From assembly GCA_025267735.1 (NCBI GenBank), contig CM046304.1:310001-374000 (forward strand): 64,000 nucleotides of DNA, written 5' to 3'. Origin of the DNA: Mactra quadrangularis. Lineage: Eukaryota > Mollusca > Bivalvia > Venerida > Mactridae. Both the position numbers and the translations under genes were made by a program. Position 1 is the stretch's first letter, and each line of letters opens with the position of its first letter. Shown piece by piece: positions 34,054 through 47,700 of the stretch. A model generated the notes under the pieces. That model was not told the origin of the DNA. It saw nothing but the letters and a program-made list of their open reading frames with translations, and searched no databases.

Positions 34054-35795
34054 TTAAGCAGCAGCCTCGGCCGCGGCGGCTTCAGCTTGTTCTGCAGCAA
34101 GCATGGCTGCCTCCTCCTGAGCCTCTAAGAGATCAGCAGCAGCATCTGGGTCCATGGTTGATGAACCCATAACACCTGTGGTAGTCTCCATTATCAAAGT
34201 AGATGTTGCAGTAAATGCTTCCGTACTTGTAGAGTTAAGCACATCAGTTGTTAAAGTAGTATTAACTTTCGCTGGTGAGATAGTTGTATTTGCCAGAGGA
34301 GCTGCGGTGCCATTAGATATGCTTAGCTGTGTGGTAACCGGATCTGGTTTAAGTGTTGCATTTACCATAGCTGCAGTGCTAGCGCTTGGTTGCGTAGTTA
34401 TTTGATGTTTGGATACATCTGGCAATGATGGCTGTGTGACCATTGAAACTACTGGTATTTTTGGAACATTCGCTTGCGGCTGAGGCTGGCCCGTCATAGG
34501 AAATAATTGCAATATTTGTTGAGGTTCATTAACATTGTTATTTTTATCGTTACTGTTGTTGTTTTTGTTGTTACTGCTATGACTAGAATTCATAGATAGT
34601 AAGGTGTTATGGTCTACAACTTGTACATTGGCGCCAGTTATTTTATTTATCAATTCAGCCACAATTTTATCTTTAAGAATCTTATCAAATGGCGTTGTGG
34701 CTGTTGATTTCTTAGAATGTCCTGTAAACATTCCTGGATTATGATGAAACATATTATGGAAATCAAAGAACTCCATAATAGTGATATTGGATCCAGTTAA
34801 CTTAGTTAGCATATTAGATAGCATTTGGTCAACGTTTACTGCTTTGGTACCGGGGTGATTTACATTATTATTATTGTTATTACCTGAGACAGTGTTGTAG
34901 TCAACTCCTGTGGCGTTTGTAGGTGTATTCACATGATGTACATCTGTTTTTATCACTTTTATCTCATTATTTGCATTATTATTGTTGATGTCATAATTTG
35001 GTGCAACATTTAATCTATTGACATCAGTACCAACAGTATGAACAACTTCCTGCAAAACTACTGATGGAGAAGCAACTTCCGGTACTGCTGCACTTGGTAC
35101 TAGATGAATATCAGATGTAACTGCACTTTGTGCAGTATGAACATCTGAAACAACTGCACTGTCGGCTACATGAACATCTGATGGAATCATACTTGGAACT
35201 GCATGGACATCGGCGACAGCCACAGTTGGCACTGTATGGACATCTGGTGATGCAGCACTTGACACTGTATGGGCATCTGGGGAAGCCATACTTGGCATTA
35301 CATGAAAGTCTGGTGACGCTACACTTGGCACCGCATTGAAATCAGAAACAACTGCACCATGTGCCACATTGACATCCTGTGAAGCAACACTTTGCACTAC
35401 ATGGACATTTGGTGAAGATACACTTGGGACTACATGAATGTCAGTATTATGGGTATTGACATCAATATTTTGAGTGTTGCTATTTTCAGAATTCCAACTG
35501 CTGACTTCTACATTGGCATTAGAGTGACCAGCTACAATTTGATTTGGAAGACTTGATTGAGCGTTCATAACATGGTCTTGATAAATGTTGGATGATGGTG
35601 TTGTTGTATGTACTGGTGTTACAATGTTAATGTTTGAGTTTGAATTATCTTGTAATGTATTCATATTGGTGGTCCTATGGTCAATAGGCGTGTCTACAGG
35701 TGAAACTACTGGAGCGTCTACAGGTTTCATCTGTAATGTTTTACTGGTTATTGATGATACTTGATCGACCAATGATGCAACTGTGGGATGATCAC
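34054..35795 (-). CDS. Terminal exon A: DVH repeats, paired KxTGxN motifs, Ala tail
   Basis: This is the last exon of the 17-exon model: 579 residues after a phase-1 split Gly. In order: a Val/Asp-rich region; a repeat of about 10 residues (ASPDVHTVPS type, about 13 units); a non-repetitive part with two related segments (LSNMLTKLTGSNITIMEF and VAELINKITGANVQVVDH); an Asn-rich linker; a Ser/Thr-rich stretch with many N-x-S/T sites; and a helical Glu/Ala end (EEAAMLAAEQAEAAAAEAAA) before TAA. The acceptor 'aactatttgcag' is good. This exon looks the most protein-like of the three terminal exons. Confidence 0.8.
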
Positions 35796-38700
35796 CTGCA
35801 AATAGTTCAATAAAACAACGTTAGCTTATGAAACGTTCAAACCAACTCTCAGGAAAACCTTGTCAAGTAAGGTTCAGAGGGCTCTTTTCCTCTTTAAGAC
35901 GTCCTGTGGTATGTATTGATATATATAGCACTTAAAATGATATAGATAGGTAATAAAAAACCGTAAAAGATTGTGACAGCTACTGCAAATGCTGATGTAA
36001 ACAGTAAGTTAAAGGCCATGGGTGACCATATATGGAGTGGATAAAATGCATTTTAGGTTTATAATATACAATTCCTACGTAAACCAACACTAATGAAATC
36101 GTCTGCTTAAAAAGATAAAATAGTTAAGTAACACTCACAAGAAAGTGAAACAATTGTAATGTAAGACTTAAGAGAAAGCTTTCTCGCGAGTATTTAAGGA
36201 GGATATTTCCACATACCTTTTTGTTTCAAGAAAGCGCTAGCAATGGCGCTGATATCAGGTAATCCCGTCATCTTGCCACTTCCTCCAAGAAGAGTTTTTT
36301 TCAACATATCTTTGATAACATCTTCAACAATAGTTCTAATGGCCGTAGAGTCAGCAGGTACATTAGGATTCATACTTGGTAGATTGTTAGTGACAGCATC
36401 TACTACTTTGTTGGAAGTTGAAGACTTAGTATCTATATAAGGAAATAAAGTTTAGTATATTGGATTAGTTTAACTATTAGTTGAAATGAGTATTGTCCGA
36501 TACCAATGTTTGACTATTCCCTTTTGCTTTATTTGTCCAGAAAGTGATAAAAATATAACTAATGCATGTGGGTATCTGAAGATCTGATGTAAGCCATCAG
36601 GGTAGGTTCAGAAATTGTTTTTAGGGATCACACAAGACACATAAATACCACAATTCTTAATTCAGAGTTCAGTCTTTGCCAAAATGTTACAGATCATTCA
36701 GGGTAGATAATTTTATATAGGTTTAAAAATAAATAGTAATAATTTTAATCATGATCAAGAACATGTAAACATATAGTATATTTTTATTCCATTTCAGCTT
36801 AATTCACCAGGTTGGCAGCCCTGAGACTGTATTTTGTTAAGCAATAACCACATTTATTACTGACTACTAAAACTATACAAATGGTACAACAATGGAAGCA
36901 ATGTGTCACAACATTGATTCACGCATAAAACACACAACGTTAACAATCAAAGCAATATTTTATTCATTTCTTTAACACATCTGACAGAAGCAATCTAGTT
37001 TTATGCTGACAAACGGGATTGAAGTCATAGGTTCAAGATTCTAATGCTGAAACTACTATGTTGCCATTGAAACTAGCTTGACGAGAAGAGAGTATGAGTA
37101 TTGTATAAACATAAACGTATTAGTTAAGATAAAAGAACACTGTGAATTTAATGAATGCAAGCGAACGATATTTCTGAAAAAATTCAAGACAAGGAACATA
37201 AAATTATATCTCCAAATCAAATATTGATAATGTATCATTTAAATAAAGATGTATTTGAAAGCAAGACACCAAATGAAGAAGTAAAACTAGATTAATAACC
37301 ATTATTCAATGCAAATGCAAGTAATCAATACCTTACCATAATCAGAACATGAGCATGAACATTTTGCCTTGTTTTGATCAAGGAGTTGTAAATAGGCAGA
37401 CCATTCATTAAACATAACATTTGAATTTAAGCAACTGGATAAAAATTCTAGGAAAAGAAAACATATTTGATTAGATGCCGCCAGCGCATCGCTTTATTAT
37501 GATAGCCATATCTTGTTTATGCTAAAGATCATAGCTGCATCGTATGCATAAAACTTAATTGGCCAAATATATTGAACGTATCGTACGCACTACGCTGCCT
37601 AACATCCTTTGAATTTAAGCCTTATGATGATAATTTTTATCACAGTGGAAAGCCACAAAGATAACTCTTAGACGCAAACAAATAAGCAAACAGCAAATAG
37701 CCCTGCAACCCTTACATAAAAATGAAAACCTTGGCACAGATCAGGACAAAATCTAAAGAATAATACAAACGCAATTATCAAATTTATTATCAAAATGGTA
37801 ACTCACCTTAGTCAACTCGAAAATGCTGCATGGGTGCATTTTGTATTAATGTTGGAGTGTTATTAATTATACATATATCTACTGTGTTAATATGACATTT
37901 GCAAGCAGTTTGATATATACGTGTATTATGATACATTTATGAAGAAAAGCTGCTAATATGTATGAATAGCTAGCATGAATAATGTGAAAGCCTTCGCATG
38001 CAGAGATACATGACAGATGATGAGATGAACATATATAAACAACAAAATATACAAAAAATACAAAGAATAATATTGGTTTTCATAATCCCTTACAAGTATA
38101 GAATATGCAAGTATATAAATATACATTTTGACTCATGTAACAGCGTGTCCAATATTTAATTAATAAAATTTAATTCATGAATTTTAATTATACAATATCT
38201 AAAACCTTTTAGAAATTATGACATTAGAAAAATTAATTGATTACTGAAAGTAGCAAATTCAGATTTAAAAAGCCAAATGAGTATGAGAGATTCAAGTTGA
38301 CTTACCAAATGGTACAGGGACTTCGATATTTCCAGATAAAGAATTCATTGAATTAACCCCATTTCTGTCTCCCATACCAAAAGTATCTGTAACTTGTGAT
38401 CTACTAGATGTTGATTGTCCAAATCCAGCACTACCAGTATCTCCTCTAACAGAATTGACCATTACATTAGACATCTGGTCACTATTTCTAATGTTTGCAT
38501 CAATCTGATTGCTTATTGGCATCATATCAAGGTTGGATGGTGGAATGGCATTATTATTAGATCCTAGTCCCCAGTCAACATTGTTAGAGCCTGTGTTGTC
38601 AAAGACATTCATGCTACCAGATCCACTTGTAATAGTGACGGTGTTATCAAAAGTACTTCGAGATCCAACTCCACTGTTCGTTGAACCCGAATTTTCAAAA

Positions 38701-41700
38701 GTGCTTCTGCTGATAGTTCCACCTGACATTGACGCTGTGTTATCGAAATTATTTCTGGACCCCACTCCACTGGTAATTGAGGCAGTGTTATCAAAAACAT
38801 TTCTGGTTCCAACACCATTTGCCATCAAACCTGTATTCTCGAAAGCATTTATTGCCCCTTGACCACCAGGCATATTAGTGGGAACTGGTGGTAAAGTTGG
38901 ATTCACGTTAATTGGAGCCCTTGTAAATTCCTGAGTATTAACATTGTTTAAACGCATAACGTTTTGCACATTTGGAGTGGGTTGGACACCACTAAATTCT
39001 CTTTGAACACTAGCAGTAGGTTGAACACCACTGAATTCTCTAGGTAAGGCATTGATGTTAACCTCCATATTTGAAGCAGTGTTAGTCATGTCAAGATTCA
39101 TACCTGCAAGTATAAGAAATAGAATTATGAAAAAAAAATTTTAATACAGACGTGTATTTCCATGATATTTTCATGTTTGTACATGAGTCATTCCTTGCTT
39201 TGGTAGAATTGGAAATACCCTAATTTCACCAACTGAATAACTGCTTTATAATCTTTCATCACCTTCATTATTCTTCCTTCAACTATAAGTACATGCGAGT
39301 AGAGATAATACAGCACAACATTCACTTGCTCCTTATTGCAAATGAAATGATTGCAACAATTTCAAGCATAAATTGCATTGCGTGTGAAACCACCTACTAC
39401 TTATGACAATTCATCAAATCAGATTTGCAAACAAAACGTTCAACTTTCTTAACATCAAAAAAGTTTCACTTATTTAAATAATGATTGACATAAATATCAG
39501 AATCAAAAACCTTTTAGTATTGGCAGGTGATACATTTAATTAGTAAGATTGATGCATATATATAGTATATGTTAGAATTATTAAAGTGATATATTTAGTG
39601 GCCCACTTAGCTCAGTCGGTAGACCATCCGACTTGTAAGCAAGAAGTCGTTGATTCAAACCTTGCATCGGTTACTTAACTTTACCTTCTACTAGAAATCC
39701 GTTGTTGCAGCAAAAGGTGGGGGGACTTGCAAGTAAAAGACAAAAAATAATGTTATATCAAAACAATTAAAAACAAAATGTTACCATTATTTGGTATTGA
39801 AGGCTGTGTACTAACTATACCTCTAGCTGTAAACTCTTGTAATCCAGCACTACCAATATCTACAAGATATAGAGTATTAGGGTTATTGATCTAATAAATA
39901 CATCCAAGGCATTGTATATTATGTAAATAATGATGTCATGACTTTATTGCAGTCTAATGGAATATGACATCACAATTACAACATTTTTTTCTGTAAGCGG
40001 GTGAAAGTTTGTAAAATGTAAAAATATTATGAATATGTTAATAAATTTTCTATATTTTAGGCTGATTCAAGTAATATAGTTTAAATCATATCAAGATAAA
40101 CTAATTGATGCGTTTTTTTTGGTTTATTGCTCAGTCGACATTTTGTTTCTTTTTCATAGGTAAAAGTGAATTGATAACAAAATTTTAGAGGTAATTATGT
40201 TATACAAATGTACACTTACTAGTATCTGGTAATGGTACCACATTATCAACTTGAATATTTGACATACTTCCTAATCCTTGGTCTGTAAATTGTCCATTAT
40301 TTAGAACCTGGGATAAAAAAGGTGGCATTTCATAGCAATAGTTGTAAGTTGATCGATAAACAAAATGAAAGACTTACAACGACCATTGATAAATTCATAA
40401 AACAAAACTAAATTAAATGAATTTATCTTCTTCAATACAGTATCAACTTCAGAATTGAATATACAATCTGGGTTTGAAAATATCAGCGAAAATTATTTTT
40501 TGCAAGCAAATGCAAAAACATACCAAATGTTCAAGTATTATAATTTAGACTTTAGAATTTACAAATTTTTAAATGATTGTTGCACGTATGATGTTTCATT
40601 ATTACGCTTTGTAAGAGGACGTCATTTCATAACATGGCCAATATATTCATTTGTTTATACATAAATAAATTGGTTATGTCTATACTAATTAAGATATCAA
40701 ACCGTTCTAGAATATAAAGAACATGGCAAGTCTTGTTTTTGTGTACTATATTTTGATATAATGTACGTTTTGGCAGGTTTAATGACATTCTGCCAACATC
40801 AGAAAATCGTTTGTCTAAACTAAATTGCTATATTAACTGATAAAATTTAGGGACCACAATGGAAATAAGGGTTTGCCCTTTTTGTGTTATCCCTTGTGTC
40901 GATGTGCTTGAAATAGTAAATTACAGCATGATGTCTGTGCTATTTGTGTTTCTATGTAATTTTACAATGTGTACACTATGCCAAATAAATATTATTATTT
41001 TAATGTTCTTACCTCAAATGACGGTCCAGGGTTCATATTCATTGTTTGATCAACAACCATATTACTTCCCATTATACCAAAGTTGTTATCAAGTACTGGT
41101 GGGGACATCATATTTACATTGGTGTCTATCATACCTATATTATCTGCTACTGGAGGCATCAAATTAAAAGTGGTGTCAGTCATTGCAACTTCGCCTAAAC
41201 CTTGTGGCATGATATTTATGGTAGAGTCAACCATACGAATGTTGTCACGTGCGGGCACAGTAGCATCAATCATAGTTGTCAATCCACGACCCATATCTGG
41301 TGCTGGCATGATATTCAAGTTAGATTCAACCATTCTTCTACCAGTATTTGTAGTATCCACGACATTTATGTTTGAATCAAACACAGCTCCATTCATGTTG
41401 TTATTGTTGTTTATAGAATTGGAGTTAGAACCAATTCCATCCCTTCTTGCACTAATAATATTAGACTGTACTCTAGAGGTATCAACAGCATTTCTGTTAG
41501 AATCAAGGGCAGCTCCCGCTCTCTCGGCATTTAGGATACTACGTATTGATGTAGATGGGACACTAGCTGTGGTAAACGCTGGTATCACTGGATTAACAAT
41601 GGTGCCTGGCGCAGCTATCATTGTTTCTGTACCTGCAGGAACCAGTGGTACGGCTGCTATACCAACTTCCTCTGCAATGGTTGAAGCCCCTGGGACAGAT

Positions 41701-44700
41701 ACTATAGTTTCTACTATTGGTCCTGAAACAAAATCATACAGAAACTTTTACTTTGGAGTAAAGTTCATGCTACTATAAAAATAGTTGCACTAGCAATCCC
41801 TAACTTGTCCAATTTTCGTTTTCCCAATTTCTATGCAACAGGTTTGCTTAAAGTAAGCAAATACAAGATTGCATCAGCTTCAGAGTTTCCTGAATGTATT
41901 CAGCTAGAAAATACTGCTAGTTAGTGGTATACTGAAAAACAATCCTTGCCAAAAACTAGATCTATTACCGAATGTGAAAAAATACCCTCAACGGGAATTA
42001 GTCAAGAAATTGGGTGCTGAGAAAATGAGCGGACAAGATTGTACATTTAAGGCCCATAACTCCGGGCACATCTCGTCCGATATATGTGTAGCCCTAAAGT
42101 TTGAATCAAATCCGTAAAATAGGTAATAAGAAATTGAGCAGACAAGAAAAAGCTACAGGTCGACTGACCGGCCGACCGACAAAATGACTCATATACACTC
42201 CCAAATTGGGAGATATTGTTAGTAATGAAATGTCAGACTCATTTGACTGACTGACTTTTAAAATGGGATTAAAACAAAAAGTCAAACCAAACTTTGAGTA
42301 TGAAAAAACTGGTGATAACTTACTCTGTCCTAAGTTAAGTCTAGATGAATCTGATTGCGAGTTACTATTAGAAGAACTTGCTGAACTAGATGAAGACGCA
42401 CGATTAGATATTGGTCCTAAAGATGATTGGTTAGATTCTGAATTAGCTGATGATGTTGAACTTGATGACGATGAAGCAGAGTTAGTTTCTACATTAATTG
42501 AACCAGCTGGTTGTACTCCTGATAACACACTGTCAACTCTTGATGGTCGAGCACCTGTTGATGACGAGAATAAAATTTACATTTTTTCTTACATATAAAA
42601 GACATAATATGATAAACTCAGCATACGTGTACACGTATAACATATTTTGCTGTTTTGCTATAGATATTACGACTACTAAAAACCGATAAAAATAAAAGGA
42701 TAAAAGATGGAATCATGCATTTCAGCATAAACTAGTCTATATAAGTATTGGTGATTAAAATCAAAGAATCCTCTCCAACAGCCAGTGAAGCAAGACTTTG
42801 CTTAAACTGATGTTATTGGCTGTGGTAAAAATATTTCATTTCACTAGAAACAAGATTAGCCCGGTCGCGGTAGGTCATACCCTATACATGAGTTGTCGGT
42901 CTCGTGGTAGGGTAAGTTAGTACTGGTGATAGAAAAAGTGTCCAGGGAACCTATAGTAGGAAGAGCTGGCCGTCGTATATATGACCTAAATATGTGTTGA
43001 ATACGACATTAAAAAATATGCTGACTTTGTAGTGATGGTAGTTTAGAACTCGCTAATACTTGGAAGTAGTTTTACTTCAATCTTTAAACACATTACCTGA
43101 CGCTATTTGGTCATTGTTGTTCACTCTGCCTCGTCTGACGGCTGCTACAATCTCATCACGTGATCTTGGTCTCAATGAACCTGATGTAACATTACGTGAT
43201 GATGATGATGATGAAGATGATGCTGACGATGATGACGACGATGATGATGAACTGCTTGATGATTGTGGACGACCTCTACTTAACCTTGGATCACCTCGGC
43301 CAGTTTCTTGACGTCTTAAAGCAGTACGAATTTGACGTAAAACGTCTGGCGTTAGTCCCGCAGCTACAAAATTAAAACAAAATGATTTCATCATAAAATG
43401 AAACATCTCTGACTTAGTAACTATGTTTAATCGTGGAATTTTGTCAGTTACCTCTCCCTGATAAAATCTGAATCAATCCAATTGGTAAGTAGGTCTTTAC
43501 AGTTGGAATCCTTGGATTTTATCGTTGTATTCCTATGTAAGGATAACAAAATATTTCATCTAATAACTTTCTTGTTAATTAAGATAATAACAGAAGTGAT
43601 GAACTTTAGATAGTTCTTTACCCTAAGAATACTTAGATTGAATTTCAAACAAATTGAATGATTTACAAAAAAGTTATTTAAGATTAATTTTGGCTAATTG
43701 ACATTGAAAAGTAAAGGTAAAATCCAACTAATCCAACTAAATGGACCTACCTATTTGAAGAGTATACAGGGGGAAATAACTGACTGAAATCCCTAATTAA
43801 ATTAAACACTTACTTATTATAGATATAGTAATTACCATATAAATCAGATCTACCTATAAACTGTGTACATTTATCTAAGGATATATAATTTTGATAATGT
43901 TTATTTATCATTATCTGGAATAATTATGTGATCAAATCTTTCATGAGATTAGAAATACGTGTAGCAAACCCCTACACGAATATATTGACTAAATACCAAA
44001 AATGAAATTCACAATGGCTCAGTGCTTAAATCAAACAACTTTATACTTTATTTTGCATTTCATTTTTGTTTACAAATACATGTATCAAGCATCTAATCAT
44101 TGGCACAGTGTACATCAACTGAATGATTTCTTATATCAATTATTGTTTTTGTAAAATCAGGAAAACTTGAAATATTTTAGAAGTTTGAAAGATATAGTAG
44201 ATATACATGAATATCGTACCTGATGTGTCAGTGTTAGATGGTCTTACCAACATTACATTTCCTTGACGATTGTTATTGTTGTTGCTAATATCTCCTGAGA
44301 TAAAAAAAATACAAGTTAATATATGATAATATACTTTTCAAAGTTTCAAAGTCAGTGGTTGAATTATTAACATCATCAGAATGAAACAATTATTTGGTTG
44401 TGATAGATAACATCGGAAACTAGGAAATTCACATTTCCTTTTTTGTGTAATCGTTAAGGATTAAAATGTCTTTAAGTACAATGAATGTGCTATGCTTACA
44501 GTTTTTATATTTTGTGTTTTTATTTTTTATTATTGTGTTATGTATATTATTTTCTTTAATTGAATAACTCTTTCTATAATGATGGCCTACCCTTTAAATG
44601 CCAAATGTAAAAGTTGATTACTGTCAAGTTATAAATAGCTAATTTAAACGATTGCAATGTTGCATAGGCTGGCGGCATTGTTGCAATCCAGCAACTATAA

Positions 44701-47700
44701 TTATTATGTCCATAGCACAAATATGTTTAGTGTCTATGATCGATCGAGACATTGCTGACCAATAGTGGAAGAATGTTAATTGATATTAAGTGTGTACAGG
44801 TAATAAACTTGTTCAAATGAAACATTTTATTTATTGATGCCATTGTTGAAAATGAAAATAGTTTGGCAATATCAACGCATCTTGAACTTACCAAATTAAA
44901 ATGATTGTGGTTTAGTTATTGTAAACAAAATGACAAGAATGTAGCCATCTCATATAATAATGACCGTCTTTATGGCATATATACCTAGACATAACATTCA
45001 TATAATGGTCAAATAATAAAACAAACATATCCTACTGTATGTTATTACATTTGGTGACTACTTGAGTTTATGGACTTGGCTATTTAACATAATGGTATAT
45101 TTATAGTTGGTGAATATATTGTTTTAGCCAGAACCTATTCGACTTATAAAATTAAGCTTATCGTCACAAATTATAGAAGTTAGTTAGGACAATAGGTCGG
45201 CTTAAAATACAAATTTTTTTGAGTTTGTTCGAACAAGAGGCGGGCTTAATGCAACGCTACTCAAATTTATACATAATTACATGATCGATATACTTCCAAA
45301 ATTGAAAATGTTTGACCAAGTTTGAAACTTTTTTAATTATGCTTAAAATATTAACTGAAATGTAATGAAATTTACACAGATATGTGGCAAATAGATTTTG
45401 CTAAAAAATAATACCAAACATACCTACATTGGATTTAACTTTGTATGTGAAATTTGTCTTTTACTAAGTGTATTGTTTTTGTTTGCTTGTCAGTATATAA
45501 GTTAATGATCAGTAGGTTTAATGTAGTGTATACACTTACTAGTTCTGGTTGAACCAGGTGCTGCTCTCCTCACAGCATCAACTACAGATCTTGGATTAAA
45601 TGGTAAATTAGATCTACTAGTGCCTGCACCACCATTTACACCACCTCTCTCGTTAGCTGGTAAATTCTCAACTAGAAAATATCATATATACATGTAATAT
45701 ACATTAGATGGTAAATTCTCGACTGGTGTTTTTTTCAATTAATTTACATGTTAAATATATCTAAAAATGCTGAAAAGTCTATTTTGACCAAAAGTAATGA
45801 TAGCCCTTTCTGGCTTTCAATGATTTAGTCATTTATCTAGGCCTTCTGTATCTTGCTCATGTCTCTTTAGAGAAAAACTTTATTCACGTACCGTATGAAT
45901 TCTAATAACTCATAAACTTTCATTTATTTCAGGCACCTAATTTACATCTATTATGTCTTCCCTCTAAATAAATAGTCCTTAACTAAATTTGGATGTAGAA
46001 TTTTGACAAGTACGTGTATGAATGTATAAAAGACTCTATATGCAACAAAATTCCCCAGCGTTTATATCATATCTAACATATAACTACAGTTTGTAATCAA
46101 TAAAATATTGTTTTATAAATATCATATTTGTAAGTACAGAAATACTAAATCTTGGGTAATAATAACATATACTAGGTATACTTCCTGAATATAGACTGAT
46201 ACATAAGTTATAATGTACCAAACCAAAACAAGCAAACTATATCATTTAGTAAATACTTTATTTTCTTCGTGGCTCACGGAACTACTCTTTGGTGTATTAA
46301 TTCAGAGTTGTCTGCTGGAGTTGTAAGCTAAGAAGCTCTATTTGTAAAATATTTTTTAACTTGCATAAGAAACACAAATTATGCTGCTCGATGGAGATAT
46401 CATAGAAACAAATTTGAAAATTTAAATTTTAAATTTTCAGCTTGGCTGCAGCCTTAGCCACTGTTAAGGACATAGAGGAGTAACAATTTCAAGCGCAGCG
46501 TGCAACTGAAACTTAATACTAGTAAATATTCCCATACATACAATAAATACTAAGTGCAATCATTCGAATTTGGTTCTTAACCTTTCAAAAAGCTTCAAAG
46601 CAGCATATTTTCAATATTTAAAGATATACAATTAAAATATGTTACAAAACCATTGATAATATGGGACCCTAGTTTCTGTCTCTGCAAGTTATTGGCCTTC
46701 AATGACAATTTTTTTTAAAAAAGTCTCCAAAAATAGAACATAAGTATTTTGCAGCATTGCACAAGCAAGAAAATAAAGTTAAATCATATAGCAAGCACAA
46801 CTTTTATTGTATATAATGCAAAAATGAAATTTCAGTTCTCATACAATAAATTTGTTAATGTTGTGTTCATTACAGTTGATATCTTTATGAGAAACTTCTG
46901 AAAGGAATATCCTCCAACAGGTATACCGGAACAAAATTAAGGTAGAATTCTCTTAAACAAAAATTATGTTTTGACCTTAGAAAAAACAACAAGAAAAGCT
47001 GATATCTGATTGAAAATGTTATTTCTAATGTTTTCATCATGTCAGATTTTTCAATCATATTCTCAGAATTAATTTGCATAGACAAATTTAAAGCTACACT
47101 ATTTCATATCAAAAGGAGATATAAACTCTATCAATAAATAAACATCAATGCTTTTGCATCAGAATATTGTTTTACAAACCAGCTTCATAAAAATAATGAA
47201 ACTTTTGCAATGACTAAAAAAATATTACATTTTGTATATGTTACAGGCAATTTGTAAAATGCCTAAAAATTCAGGCATTTTGTAATTTGCCAAATGACTG
47301 ATTTCGATATTAGGGGAAGTCGTATAGACCTAAAAAGTATTGCCACAGAAAGAAACTTGATTTTGACATTATCATACAATATAAGTAGTAATGTAAATAT
47401 ACATGTATACAAGGTATATACAATCCTATGGTGGCATATTTCTGCCACCAGATAACTACATAACTAACTAGTTAATTAAGATGTTAACTAGTTATGGTAA
47501 CTAGTTAACATCTTAACTTAATGGGTTAACTAGTTACGATAACTAGTTGACCCCTTAATTAACTGGTTAGTTAAGTGGTTAACTTGTTACGGTAACTAGT
47601 TAACATCTAAAGTTAATTAAGTTAACTAGTTATCGTAACTAGTTAACTACTTAACTAACTAGTTAATTAAGAGTTTAACTTGTTGCGGTAACTAGGCAAT

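Noticed and set aside
39600..39672. Functional tRNA-Thr gene
   Set aside because: The acceptor stem and T-arm do not pair, so I call it a relic.
42263..43311. Acidic plus-strand ORFs (Asp/Glu runs)
   Set aside because: Antisense to polyserine exons; the minus-strand frames have matching splice phases on both sides.
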